The notes under the pieces were generated by a model. The model did not search any database and had not been told where the DNA came from. It worked only from the letters and a program-made list of their open reading frames with translations. Below, one piece after another: positions 12,120 to 23,874 of a stretch of 64,000 nucleotides of DNA (position 1 is the first letter of the stretch; each line of letters starts with the position of its first letter). The stretch is from NCBI GenBank assembly GCA_021234155.1, contig JAJEKV010000002.1:18591592-18655591 (forward strand), written 5' to 3'. The stretch is from Isoetes taiwanensis (Eukaryota; Streptophyta; Lycopodiopsida; Isoetales; Isoetaceae). Position numbers and translations under genes: made by a program.

Positions 12120-12864
12120 GAAGGAAGTACATTTGCACAATGGCGACCTTGAGTTACGTAAGACTTCACACGCCTTCGCCACAGGAATGATGGAAGTCGC
12201 TACTAGAAATTGCTAAATTGCCCCCCGCTAGCAAAGAAATATATCTAGTGTAACTAAGCATATGGCCGATTCATGGTACCTTAGTTAACATCACAACAAA
12301 GTGAATATCCGTTGGTTCCAAGAGTGTGCATTTCCTTTGGAAGACAAGAATATAAGGCATCTAATCAATACGATAGCCGGGTGATCATACATTTTCAATG
12401 TCCTCAAGATAGCTTCACATTCACCGCCACTAAAAGAAAAAATCATTAAGGACCTGGCAAGAATAAAGCAACTTATATGTTGGGGTAAATCTTATAGGAC
12501 CGGTGAAACCATATTCTTTAAGCTTCCTCTAAAATGTTTGAGAAAAATCTTGATCGGGCCTTGTGCTCGTGCTCGCTTTATTTAATAGTGCATCATACCG
12601 TAAAATGCATCTAGACATGCAATCTATGAATTGCCATAGAACCGAGATATTGCCTTCTTTCCTTTGATGAACGGATGAAGTTTTTAGTTGTCGACATGAA
12701 GTTTGTTTGTGATTTTGAATATTGAGAACACTTTTTGTACATATTTTTGTTTTGCTGTGCCTTCCGAATAATGCAAGTTATTATCATTAATATTCAAAAC
12801 GTATGCTTATTAACTATGAAATAGAATCAAGCATGAAGTTTAGCACATACCTCCCCAGCTACAT
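12120..12864. other. No gene recognised
   Basis: AT-rich sequence with no long frame and no recognisable repeat. Confidence 0.35.
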
Positions 12865-13001
12865 GCATCGAAAACATTACTTGCAAACTTAAACTAGGGA
12901 AATGCAATGATGCATCAAAAACATTATTTGTAGACCTAAAGTTGGGTTAATGGGGAAATGCATCAAAGATATTATTTTGTAGACTTAAAATTGGGTTAAA
13001 T
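12865..13001. repeat. Three tandem copies of a 42-48-bp unit
   Basis: Units start at 12,865, 12,912 and 12,960. Each begins GCATC(A/G)AA and contains a conserved ACATTA/ATATTA then TTG-AGAC-TAAA core. This is a short minisatellite just left of the large tandem duplication. Confidence 0.65.
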
Positions 13002-13552
13002 ATCCCCTCTATTGATTAGAAGCTTTTGCTCGTAATTGTTCATGGCACCAATTCACATTTTGCTGACGATTGTTCCTGGCACTACAATGAATTTATCTTG
13101 CAATATTATAAACATTGACATTTTCTTTCAAATTTTGTGTATATCAATTTCAAGAGGAGGAAATAGCTTACTTTCTAAACTAGGTAGTTGAAATTCCTAG
13201 CAAACATTCCCTTTTTCTCAACCCACCCAAACGTATAGATAAGTTGGTGACGGCCGCCGCGATAAGTTTCTTGTATCTATAATGACATTTGACTTGAGCA
13301 TTATCTATAATGAAAGATTTTATGGTTTAGGCTTTGCTTAATAAGGTACTTCTATTTCAAAGTAATGCAAAAAAGTTCCTTGTATGGTAGCTATCATAAT
13401 ATGCATTACATGTGTTAGCTCAAAACAAAACTATGGACAATTGTTGATGGATTACATTGATTCTTTTTAATAGATTAATGAAGCCAATTTCATAAAGCAC
13501 CAACCATTGCTTCAAAGACCATATACTCTTAGTTTACTCGGGGTGCAGTGAT

Positions 13553-16046
13553 ATAAAAACCCCAAACTGTATTGTAATATTCATAGGTTGTCACCCTACC
13601 AGTGGCAGCATAATTACAATGTCTTTCGAGCAGCCCATAGTAAACCTTACTTTCAGCTATATATGCGATAGTCCATGAGACAGTAACGGACTCTCTAGCA
13701 TTCTCTTATGAGTTAGGTGCATGACTTAATTTTAGATATACAATTGGAAATCAAACTTATTCAACAACATATGGAAGCCGTTGGTTGAGGTATGGAACCT
13801 GTATGGCTAAGCAAACTTATAAGAATTGGCAGATAATGATACCAAGATATTAAAGCAAAGTGACCAAATATTTCAAAGGCCCAAATGTGAATAAAAAAGC
13901 ACCTTTCTAATCATTTTGTACGCACGTCAGAGGACGTGATAAAGCTGCAAATGGTAGAAAAAACGTCTTGCACTTGTTTAGGAATGAATTTACTCACTAC
14001 AAAATGATGTCCTTTTCCTACTCTCTCCGATTCAATTCCAAAAAGGTTAAGCCTGCATCACATAGTAGATAAACAGAAATATCTTAAGATGTTCTAATTC
14101 AAGACTGCCTCTACCTACAGAAGACAATTCAAAACAAATTACACAATCAGCCACAAAATTATGCTCTCCTATATAGCTTATTATCAGTTATAAAGAGATT
14201 ATAAAGAGGAAAATTATTTAATACATGTACTCCAGAATTTGATGTCTTGGAGGATCATGCCATTTGCAGATTTGTGCTGCTTCACCAATCAATACATTAC
14301 TTTCCTTTTCCATTTTCATTTACTCCATCTGCATATGTAAAGCCATATACGGAACTTTTATTATTGTTATTGGCAATGAACATGTCAATCCAACGTCAGG
14401 CATATAAGGTCCTCAATGCCAGCTTGTGGAAACTTCAGTGATGTACATACAATGCATTTGGAGCCAGTTTAACCAAGAAGTGAAAACATCAACATGAGAG
14501 AGCTAAGGTCCTGCAATACTTACACAATCAAGGAGCAAATCCAAGCTGCGCATATGTTAAGGCATCCACGCCTCCATAAAACGCCTCCATAAAATATATA
14601 TCTCATAAATGGACTTCTCATCCTTAAACTGTTAAAGAAGCAATGACATTCATAAGCATTTTTCACATCGGTGAGAAAGGGGGAAATGAAAAAAATATAA
14701 AAATAACGGCTCATGTAAATGGAAATACCTATAGCTGAGTCTACAACTGAAATCAAAGGCACAAATATGCAGTTATGGAAGGAATCCAGCCAGTTGGCAA
14801 GCTATAAAAACAAAAAATCATTGAGGGTTGAGGTAATCAGCTAATCAGGTTTACTTAACATAGACTGCGCACATTAAAGAAAATCATATCATTGCTATAT
14901 GATATGCATTGCCTATTATTCCCATAAATGGATTGCCGAACAACAATACACCACAGCATTTCTGTGGCACTAATGGCTCTTGTATAGATTTAAAAAGGAA
15001 ACAGGAAATAACATGAGCAGGCCTACATTGAGTACCCAAGCTCACAAAGAAACCTCTTTTTGTGACCACGTAGATACTTTATAAAGAAACCATTACAGTC
15101 CAACTTTATGCACCTGTTATTTTTGCAAGAAAAGTAGAGTAGAAAGAACTGATGTGAACAATGTAGCATTTGAGAGAAAATTTAACTGGTTGCATCAGTT
15201 TGTAGGACAACAAATATAGACACTATAAATTAACTAGAAGATTACACACATGTTGTGCCAATGGCCTTTAAGCTATACACTAATTCAGTAAAATGCTAGA
15301 TGCTGCCAGTTCTGAGGCGGCTTTGATAACAGCTAAAGAGCTAGCCCATATAATACCTGCTTAGATTAGAGCCATCGGATTTAAAGCAATCGATGCTTAT
15401 CCATGAATGTTTTGCCATAGAATATAGCTACGGAAAAGGAAAACTTGTTTATTGCATTGCTACTATCTGCCACAGTTCGTTGAAAGCCATTCTGAATGCA
15501 AGACTCCGAAAAACATGGCATTTTCTGAGACTCATTTTTCAGCTCAGGAACCTCAAAAAAGCTTGATCTTCTGGCAACAAACGCAGGCAAAGAAAATTGG
15601 AAATACCCGGGAGGCTAAACATGGTAAGACCCGTACCCTAAACAACCGCCTTTAAGAAGAATCCTTCCGTGAGAAGCCAGCACCAAACACGTTCATGCAT
15701 AAGCATAGAATCTAGGAACAAAACACAAAATTAGATATTTAAATCTTGGTTGTGATCCTTATATTTGCAGAGAATAGAAAACATATTGGCCAAATAGAAA
15801 CTTGCAGTACCTGGAATAGAGTAGCAACAGATGAATCCTGCTATTGCTTACCTTGGATGAGGAAAATCAAAATAGCGATGAAGTGCGGAAAGGAAAAAAG
15901 GAAGCCAGACTGAAAAGATGAAATGCAGAGGAATGCAAGGAGATTAGAGCCGATTGTTGTTTATTTGAAGAAGAAATGAAAAATAAAACAAAACCGAAGC
16001 TCCAAGCAATGCATGGAAGAAATGAAAAATAAAACAAAACCCAAAC
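13553..16046 (-). other. Possible body of a minus-strand intron-rich host gene
   Basis: No complete protein can be built. On the minus strand there are several splice-like junctions: CCAAG|GTAAGC near 15,850, TTCCAG| near 15,811, and TTTAACAG| with a following GTAAGT near 14,520-14,640. These suggest short exons downstream of the proposed first exon at 16,121. The duplicate lies at 32,126-34,600. A gene of unknown function, or a decayed one, is plausible. Confidence 0.25.
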
Positions 16047-16060
16047 CTGCAAGCAATGCC
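15969..16060. repeat. Two direct copies of a ~45-bp purine-rich unit
   Basis: Copies at 15,969-16,013 and 16,016-16,060 share GAAGAAATGAAAAATAAAAC and end CAAGCAATGC. The second copy includes the proposed splice donor of the minus-strand exon. The duplicate copy lies near 34,530-34,622. Confidence 0.65.
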
Positions 16061-16121
16061 GGAAAAAAGCGAGAGGATTGCCGGATGCTACTGCCCCAGC
16101 CTGCTGCAGTTTTGAATCCAT
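16047..16121 (-). CDS. Possible first exon of an unknown host gene
   Basis: A minus-strand ATG at 16,121 opens a 25-codon segment ending in TTGCAG|GTTTGG, a fair plant splice donor. The equivalent ATG in unit 2 is at 34,679, with small differences at CAG/CTG sites. The encoded peptide is short, starts MDSKLQQAGAV and shows no domain. It is inferred from an ATG-plus-donor arrangement only. Confidence 0.3.
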
Positions 16122-16360
16122 GAAGAAAGAAGGCGGATGCATCGACTACGGTGGAAAGCCTGCAAGACTACGATGGGAACACTGGATTTAACGCGCCTCT
16201 CTATAACGCTCCATTTAATTTGATACCACAACTAAATGCCCGCCGTTAAGCTTCATTGGGTGTATAATTAAGACCATAATGCCCTAGGACACAAAAAAAA
16301 AAGGAAAGAAAAGAAAATGGGGAAAGAAAGAAGGGGACAAATGTGCATAATTTGCAGAAA

Positions 16361-16850
16361 AAAGCAAGGTGGCCAGAAAGCAAGGTTCTCTAGATTTTGT
16401 GGGCCTGATGACTGTGTGACGAATGATTGGGCAACGGATAGTGGGTGAATAATTACGCGTTGGCATGTGACATGGAAGATTCTGATTCGTGGACTTAGAA
16501 AAAGAAAAGTTTCCTCATAAAAGTGGAGCTACAGAAAACATGTTTAGGCATATCTTGAATCTTGTTTTGAGAGATTGGAGCTGGCGATGGAGCAAGGTGG
16601 CCAGAAAACACATTTTTTACTTCCAAAAGTAACACCTGGAAAGGGCACACTGGCATCGGTAGAAAAGCCAAAAACTTTTTAAGTAAGTAGACTAGTAAAC
16701 GTGTGCCCGGCGTTGCCGAGCTAATGTCCTACCATGTGTTTTTACTCGGCCTTTAACGTTCATATGTGCAACTTTCGAAAACAGCACATATTGATACGGA
16801 CAATTATTTTTGTTATTGAAATTGTCTAATGACAGTACCATCAATGTATT
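16361..16850. repeat. Dispersed repeat, uninterrupted copy (empty site)
   Basis: This holds in one piece the repeat that is split at 4984/8264, including GACGA at 16,418-16,422 where the LTR element entered the other copy. It contains a Helitron-like end at 16,692. The unit 2 copy starts near 34,921. Confidence 0.75.
16692..16725 (-). mobile_element. Helitron-like 3' terminus
   Basis: CTAG at 16,692-16,695 on the plus strand is followed by TAAACGTGTG and a CCCGGC-GTT-GCCG hairpin. Read on the minus strand this is hairpin, 9-nt spacer, CTAG, then T. It has the same family signature as the end at 8550. The unit 2 counterpart is at 35,254. Confidence 0.6.
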
Positions 16851-17179
16851 AACTTTGCGTTTACGGATTTCAATAGAGAAAACAATGCTTTTTAACGAAT
16901 GTGGGGGGACTAAAGTTACATCTAAAGACACAAATTTGGAAAGAGATACCCAAAATATATGCCACTAACTCTAGTCGATCACCTGGTGATTGACCATATA
17001 ACAACTCCTTCCTAATCTCTTCCCAGTTTGTATTGGCAGTCATGGTTATAAAGAGATTCAACTTACCAATTCACGAACAATAGACATGGCATCCTGATAT
17101 CATTGGGTCATGTATCTCAGACTTCCCTCTGACCATCTTCGGGCTTATCATCAATAGGCATTAAAAAACCACCTCATTT

Positions 17180-17230
17180 GTAAACGTGTGCCCGGCTAGT
17201 AAACGTGTGCCCGGCGTTGCCGGCTAATAT
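17180..17230 (-). mobile_element. Two overlapping Helitron-like termini (nested)
   Basis: A first TAAACGTGTGCCCGG (from 17,181) is cut short and followed at once by a complete terminus: CTAG at 17,196-17,199, TAAACGTGTG, then a CCCGGC/GCCGG hairpin. One member seems to have inserted at or next to the end of another. The unit 2 copy shows the same arrangement at 35,716-35,760. Confidence 0.5.
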
Positions 17231-17949
17231 TTTGGCATGTGTTTTTACTCGGCCTTTAATATCTATATGTGCAACTTCAACAACAGATATTGCCAAGAAT
17301 GGGCTTTATGTGCTTTTATAATTATTTTTGTATTTGAAGTTGCCTAATTATAGTATCATCAATGTATTAACAGAAATTAGTCCTGTGTTATGTCGTTAGT
17401 CACCATGTCACCAAATGCCTAAAGGATGTCAAGAGTTATCACATCTCCAGTGTTACTTTCGTATACGTGCTCTTGGGTCATGGAATGATTAGAAACGAAA
17501 ATATCACGCTTATGTGAGCAAGCGTAAAAATTGAGGAGCTCAGCATTTCGTGCAAAAGTGTGTCTAACATTGTTGCATTAAAGTAGGAGTTTGTGTGTTT
17601 TTACTTACCGCGCTAAAGTAGGAGTTTATGTGTTTTTACTTGGCTTTAATTTAAGCAAGTTATAATTCTGAAAAATCATGTGAAATGTCAGATGTTCTTA
17701 AGACGACAAAGCTTGATGTTTGCTAGAGTAGAGTAGATGTTATTTGCCTTGCTATATATTGTGGAAATTTCCATGTTCCCTATGCATCAAACATCATGTT
17801 GTAGGATGCATGAAATGAATTCAATCTCTTGGATTTATATTGTAGACCCTACAATAGTTTTGCACTTGTTTCATAGTTTCCCAAATACAATTTGAATTGT
17901 TGACAATTCTGAGTTGGTAATAGGTAGTTCCATCTTCTTAGATGGCGCG
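17231..17949. other. Repeat-derived AT-rich sequence, no gene
   Basis: This continues the Helitron-associated dispersed repeat. The stretch 17,220-17,370 resembles 16,725-16,850 (ACTCGGCCTTTAA... then TATCATCAATGTATTAA). No coding potential was recognised beyond that. Confidence 0.4.
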
Positions 17950-18393
17950 GGATATCCTTACCCTGGTTTCGGGGATCCCGGAGGGGTGATACCGGAGGAC
18001 GGGATCCCCAAGAGGTGTGATCCCGAGGACGGATCCCCCGCTTATCGCTAGCTATCGTGCAAAAATCTTGGCCCTTATAGGGATTTTTGGGGCAAATTTG
18101 TTGTGAGATTTTCCTCGATCCCAAGATCAATCGCATGGGATCGCCTCGCCGGGTCGGAATCGAGGGCAAGGGGATCGTAGATGCGGGTGGAGGAAGCAGG
18201 GCGAAGCGCCAAGACCGGGCCTTGCTCCAATCCGCAAAAAAAAAATCAAGCAAAAATAAGCATAAGGCTTAACTCAAAGCAGCTAACTGGGGATCCTCGG
18301 GAGGAAGGGATCCCATGTGGGGATCCCGGAGGAGGGGATCCCATTTGGGGATCCCAGAGGGCAGGATCAACCCAAACCAGGGTAAGTCTATCC
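17950..18393. repeat. Foldback element with GGGATCCC palindrome clusters
   Basis: The terminal arms 17,950-17,969 (GGATATCCTTACCCTGGTTT) and 18,374-18,393 are inverted copies with three mismatches. Inside each arm lies a cluster of GGGATCCC palindromes (about 17,970-18,030 and 18,290-18,360) separated by G-rich spacers. Short frames here have no domain. The unit 2 copy is at about 36,473-36,894. It behaves like a small foldback transposon, but no clear target duplication was seen. Confidence 0.55.
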
Positions 18394-18486
18394 TGAACCT
18401 TCTTAGATACTTTCATATCCTCCTCCACACAGGAAAACCATCTAGGGATTTAGGGATTCATTCACATATCAAATAATATTTATGTA

Positions 18487-18520
18487 CTAGAAACGTGTGC
18501 CCGGCGATGCCGGGCATCAG
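18487..18520 (-). mobile_element. Helitron-like 3' terminus
   Basis: CTAG at 18,487-18,490 is followed by AAACGTGTG and the hairpin CCCGGC-GAT-GCCGGG, a perfect 6-bp stem. Read on the minus strand it ends in CTAG. The unit 2 copy near 36,990 is corrupted. Confidence 0.6.
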
Positions 18521-19273
18521 TCATGGACGTGTGGAATGGGTGACTAATATAGTTTGTAGGTGGAATAAGAATGTGTAAATATAACAATTTTGTAGATGTC
18601 CTGGAGTGCCAAGTATAGACATTCATGGTTTTTTGCATTAGCCATGGGTAGGAATAACAAAAACATAATGTAATGGTGGATGTAATGGAGTGCATTGCAT
18701 ATAGTTTAGGGTATTGATTTAGAGCTTGTCCTGCTTTAGGCTTTTGTAGATGTTTTTTTTGCATTAAATTTCTAATGTTTCATGCACATAGATGGGTATA
18801 TGCATTCCCTTTAGAGCCTTTTGGGCTACATTGAAAGTTTTAAGCTTAAGATCTTGGGCCAATAATAACAACACATAGCTTCAAACATTATGTATCAACA
18901 TAAAGGTATTTAAAATACCTTAGCATGAAAATGTGAAACATGAACTTTGAAGGTTATAAAAATATGTGCCACTTTGAACTATGTATCACATTTCTCTCCA
19001 ATATTAAGGAAAAGGGATGTCTCTTATCTCCAATGTTGATAAAGAAAAGTGATGTATCTTAGTAAGTACTTGTGAATGTTAGTTGTGCGAGGTTGCCAAA
19101 TGGCAAGGCCACGTTGCCTTGATACTAAGCATCATGTTGATGAAACCAAGGTGATGATACTCATTCCCTTTGTATTAATAGAATTTAGCTATAGGACTTT
19201 TGCTTTTAATGTCGTCAATGAAAACATCGACTTAGGCAATATACTTGGCACTCCAACCCTATACATTTAATAT
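18521..19273. other. No gene recognised; flank of Gypsy 3' LTR
   Basis: AT-rich sequence. The five bases before the LTR edge are AATAT (19,269-19,273). The matching copy of a target duplication would lie beyond the right end of the window. Confidence 0.4.
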
Positions 19274-20892
19274 TGTGACGCCCCCTCGAATATACCTACA
19301 TACGCAAGTAGAAATCCCCGTCCGGCCGACAACCGCAGACAAAGTTCTCCGGGTCATCCCGCACTGAAGTTCAGCACATGAAGGGAAGGGGACACGGAAG
19401 GTGTCTTGGCGCTCTTCCCCCTATGGGCTCCTATATCATCCCGAAGCATAAACACGCCGTAACTAGCTATACAATACAATATGCTACCCTCAAGGGTAGC
19501 TCAATCGCATATCCATAGATGCAAAGAACATAATCATATGCCATAAAACATGAGAGGTCCCACCCGGCCCGACGCCGAAAGGAAGTCGACCGGACCGATA
19601 GGCCTCAAGATAGAGCAGCATCAATCATAACAATGGCGGGGCTGCATAAGACAATGGCTAGGGTTGACCACTCCATCCGGGCTCCATTACTTTGCGATGG
19701 GCTAGATCAAGCCGTGGCATGACTCTAACCTTCCTGATACGCAATCCCATGGCTTCACCCATCTGACTACTCCAGTGTTGCATCTCCCCGTCCGACGAGG
19801 TAGGAAGGGTTGCATCTCCCTTCCCCGGGTCTAGAGGCTCCACGGGCGCTAGAGAATCGCGGTCGGCACACGACTGCATCTCGACCAACCTCCCCAAACA
19901 AGAGCCAAGCTAACACTTGCAACTCTTGAGAGGCAGTGGCGACACCATTGCCCCGTGAGGTGTTTGGACCCATGCCTCTACCACACACCAAGTGACCCAC
20001 CATAAGCCTAGCCCACCGTGGGATCCCCCGGCCCCCACACTGCAGGGATCCACCTCCATCTTGCCTCTAGCCCCGCTGGGGGGTGTGCCGAGTCACATCA
20101 TAGCTCCCATAGCCCTAGGGTTCCTATGCACAGTCCGCAATTATAATAGGAACTAAGGGATCTACACTAGAGCATACTACATATGGGCCTAGGTCTCTAC
20201 CCCCTTCCAAACACAAGAGGAACAACATGATCAACCATCATCACATAATCATCATGAACACATCATATGAACATCTTAACCTAATCATACATATCTAACT
20301 AACAATGCTAGGGTTCCTTGATTAGGGTTCAAGATGTTCAACAAAGGATCTAGGGTGGCTCTACTCTAGACACAAAATACTAACCCATCCTGGAGGACTA
20401 ACTTCCGTGATGAACTAACATGAACTCTACCCAACCTACCTCCTCCAAAGCTTCCTCCCATCCCCCGGGCGCCTCCATGCTCCTTGACGAGGTTCAAGAC
20501 TTGTTCCCTCAACCATCATACACACCTTCCAGGGTCAGCCGCCTCCAGCCGGGCTATGATTTAATCCAAGCTCTAAACGGGGGTTTCGCACTTAGATGAG
20601 AGTTCAGGTGCTAGGTCGTGAAAGAGGTTTTAGGTTAGGGTTAGAGCTAATATAGATGTGGGTCCACATAGGATGCCATGTGGCACCACTAGGTTAGGCC
20701 GCGGTGCGCTTGCCCCAATAGGATAAGGCCATGTGGAAATGGGTCTTATCCTAAGGTTATCTAAGTTAAGTAATTAACTTAGATGTGCACCCCTTGCCAC
20801 TTTCTAAGGCATACAAGGCTACCTAGGTAGACTTGTATGGTGACGGGTCCAGAATATAATGTGATTTATAGCGATATTCCCCGAACGCCACA
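19274..20892 (-). repeat. Gypsy 3' LTR (unit 1, ~1.62 kb)
   Basis: On the minus strand it begins TGTGGCGTTCGGG next to the polypurine tract and ends GGGGCGTCACA. It matches the 5' LTR sequence at 56,719-56,979 plus 62,640-64,000 and the unit 2 LTR at 37,748-39,367. Away from C-containing sites the copies are nearly identical, which suggests a young insertion. Confidence 0.85.
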
Positions 20893-20904
20893 TTCTCCCC
20901 TTAG
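20893..20904 (-). other. Gypsy polypurine tract
   Basis: On the minus strand CTAAGGGGAGAA abuts the LTR start TGTGG. This purine block is the expected plus-strand primer of reverse transcription. Confidence 0.75.
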
Positions 20905-21794
20905 ATAATGTCGCCTCAAAGATTGGCGCTAAGGTGACGAGCCTACTTGATCCTGCAAAACAATACAAGAGCATACAATTAATTTTAAACGATCAACTTC
21001 CTATTAACAAGTTAAACGTCAAAATTTAGGCTATATTTGTACTTATACAAAATTATATAGCCTTAACAAGGTTACTTCTTACAATAATTCAAAACATTAT
21101 TATAAGAGTTATTAGGGTTCATAATCTAAATTATGGTTCTCCCCATCTTCTCGCAATGCTTCCCCATCTCGATGCTCCTTCACTTGCCCCATTACGGAGC
21201 ACATTACGCTAGTCTAATTAATAAAATTGTGGTTTTAGGGGACCACCCCCTTACCAATACCTTGCACTCGATCATGGCCCTTTCGGGATTTGAGCTTAAG
21301 GACCATTTAAGATGATCCCATCATTGCCCATGATCAAGTGTTACCTTGTACTCTGCTACTCCTATAGGCTGCCGAAAATTCTAGTGCATCATGCCCCAAG
21401 GGTTTTAAGCTAGGGAACGCCTCACGATCCCATCATCGCACATGATCACTTTAACCTTCACCATGACCCCTACGGCCAGTGTGTGCGCCCCACATCGCGG
21501 GCATAGGAGCATCCGGATCGATGTCCCATCATCACAAGACCATGCCTTTCTTTCTCTCTTGCATGACCCTAGTGGTCATGCGCGACCTTTTTGGTGCATG
21601 TTGCCTAGGGAACGCTTTTAAAGGCTTATCCCATCATCGCCACATAGCCCCTAAGATTCTCGCATATGTATTCCACTAACTAGAATACACCGCCAGAGCT
21701 AGAGGCTAACTAAGAAGCATACTAAGCTAACCTCCCCGGCGAAGTCTGGGCTCCACCAAGCCCGAGACTCCACTACCCATCAAACTCCTTTTCA

Positions 21795-22069
21795 TAAACT
21801 CGGGTATTGCTTCTCCAAATCTTGCTTCAATACCCAAGTTATGCCTTTCCACCTGCAAGTGCTTCCACTTGACCAAAAATTGAGGAACTGGGACCTCCTA
21901 GTCTTCTTGAATGACTTATCAAGAAGTAACTCGCACAATTTCCACTTGCTTTCCTCCGCCATTTCCAACAAAGTTGGAGTATCCAAAACCTCCTCGTGGT
22001 TAGGATTGTGCCTTTTAATAAACTTACGCGGAAAACCTTGTGAACCTTAAGGTGGGCCTGAAGATCCAA
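21795..22069 (-). CDS. Integrase C-terminus with chromodomain
   Basis: The minus-strand frames together show HEEVLDTP, then ELLLDKSFKK, then a VPQFLVKWKHLQVE-like stretch and a TWVLKQDLEKQYP-like stretch. This layout (beta strands, LVKW, aromatic W, acidic D-L-E) is that of the chromodomain at the end of chromovirus integrases. In characterised relatives it recognises methylated histone H3 and guides integration. The segment is spread over two or three frames by small indels. The unit 2 copy is near 40,260-40,500. Confidence 0.7.
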
Positions 22070-22378
22070 CCCGTAGGCTTGGGGAACCCACTCTCTCCAA
22101 AATCTTAAACGACCAGCCCACCTAGGGGCAAGCTTCTACAACTCCCAACCAAGCTTAGCTTGCTTAACCTTGATCTTCAACCACACGCCATCGCCACCCT
22201 CGAACTCTTTACGGTCCCCAGGCTTGTCTACCACATTCTTTTGCCGACTTCTTTGTCGCTAGGAGGTAACCCCTTTTTCTTCCACCACCGCTACGATATC
22301 ACCTAGCATCCGCTGATACTTCCACCTTTGACACATGATTGTGCCAAGTATCCGGGTTAAGCACCGGTAATTCGTAAT

Positions 22379-22645
22379 TTACTCATGAAAGGAGACATCC
22401 GAGATGACTCCCCTTGGCACTATTGTAGGCGTGGATGTACTCATCCCACTTGACCGCTTTGTTCCACACAAAGCTTCAAGCATATCCTCGATGATGCGAT
22501 TCGCCCTTCCGCCCGACCATCCGCTTGGGGATGATATGCCGCGGCTCATGGAGAGCTTCACCCGATCGTGGCTAAAAAGGTCTTGCCAAAAGGCACTCAT
22601 AAATTTGGAATCCCTATCTGAAATTATCTCCCCGAGGCATGCCAT
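22379..22645 (-). CDS. Gypsy integrase catalytic core fragment
   Basis: The 88-residue minus-strand frame contains IISDRDSKF, which holds the second catalytic Asp region of retroviral-type integrases. It then has FW..L, an S...SGWSGGRANR stretch and IEDMLEAL, which fit the end of the core up to the catalytic Glu region. Q-T-D-G is damaged. The frame is broken upstream, so the first catalytic Asp and the HHCC domain are not readable. The unit 2 counterpart is around 40,800-41,050 and more corrupted. Confidence 0.75.
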   Translation of the reverse strand: MACLGEIISDRDSKFMSAFWQDLFSHDRVKLSMSRGISSPSGWSGGRANRIIEDMLEALCGTKRSSGMSTSTPTIVPRGVISDVSFHE

Positions 22646-23299
22646 GGAGTCTAAAAATCTCCTTTACAAATAGCTTGGCAAAGATTCTAATGCGTGTCCA
22701 GAGTTCAAAGGCACAAAATGTGCCATCTTAGATAACTTGTTCTACGACAACCATCAATGCATCCTTGCCTCAAGAGTTCTAGGAGTCCTGATAAAATCCA
22801 TACTTATGACCTCCCACTTAGCATTTGGCACCGCCAATGGTTTCTATATGCCTGAATTCTGGAGTCGCTTCGCTTTGGTCTCACACAACAACCGGCACTC
22901 CCAATATACCGGCTATCCGCTTTCTTCATCCCGGCCGAAATAACTACTTCGAATCTTGAAGTAGGTCTTCATAAACCCCGTGATGCCCTCGCTATTGGGT
23001 CTAGTGTGTCATGAAGAATTAGCTTCCTTACCCCCTCGATGATTCTGCACACACAACTTATGCTTATGATACAACAAAGTTGCCTTCCTTCTTATAATGC
23101 TTGAAGGCCTCCCGCTCCTTATCCGTTCTAGCCTCTAGAAAGGCTTTCCCATACTTCCTTGAAGTCTTCATCCAATGGTAGGGTCTCCCAATCTTCTTAC
23201 CAAACTCACTGAAGAGTGGAGATCGTGATTACAATGCTTCTTGTCTCAAGCGCCTCCCTGAGAGAGCATCCGCCACAACATTAAGCTTGCCGCTTATAT

Positions 23300-23860
23300 A
23301 CTATATCAAAATCATACTCCTCAAGGAATTCCATCCACCTCCTTTGCCTTAGGTTGAGGAGTGGTTGGGTGAAAAGATACCGAGGCTCGTGATCGCGATC
23401 TAACTCAAACTTCCTTCCCAAAGAAATAGTGCCTCCAAATCCTAGTGCCCCGACAATGGCTAGAGCTCCCCGATCATGGGTTGGGTAGCTGTGCTCGGCC
23501 GCTCATCTTCTTCGAGTCGTAGGCTTAATTCACCCTTTCTTCTTGCATCAAGACTGCCCTCGTTGCTATCTTGCTTGCATCCGTGGGCACAAGCTTGTCT
23601 TTACTTGGGTCCGAAGGACGAAAGCACCGAGCTGATGTTAAGGCCTCCTTGAGCTTCAAAGGAAACTTGACTTTCTAGCCAACGTGTTTCCAATCTTTTC
23701 ACCTTTAACGCCTTTAGTGAGGTCCGGCAAAGGGGACGCCTTTTACTTAGCAAAGTCCTTCACTTAACTTTCTCAGAATATCCCGCTAACCCAAGAAAGC
23801 TTCTTTCTCGCTACATTCCTTGAGCCGGCAATCGACTACCGCTTCAATCTTTAAGGGTCG
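23300..23860 (-). CDS. Gypsy RT thumb/RNase H region (broken)
   Basis: No long frame survives here, but the sequence is collinear with the better-preserved unit 2 frame at 41,757-42,323, which reads as the RT connection and RNase H. It includes the complement of the AYDSKKMS and HDRELL motifs in fragments. It is damaged by indels, many at CG/CHG sites. Confidence 0.6.
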
Positions 23861-23874
23861 GTGGAAATCCCTTC

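Noticed and set aside
18087-18428. Overlapping ORFs in the GGATCC-rich region
   Set aside because: The frames follow from the repeated GGGATCCC palindromes on both strands; no protein family is visible.
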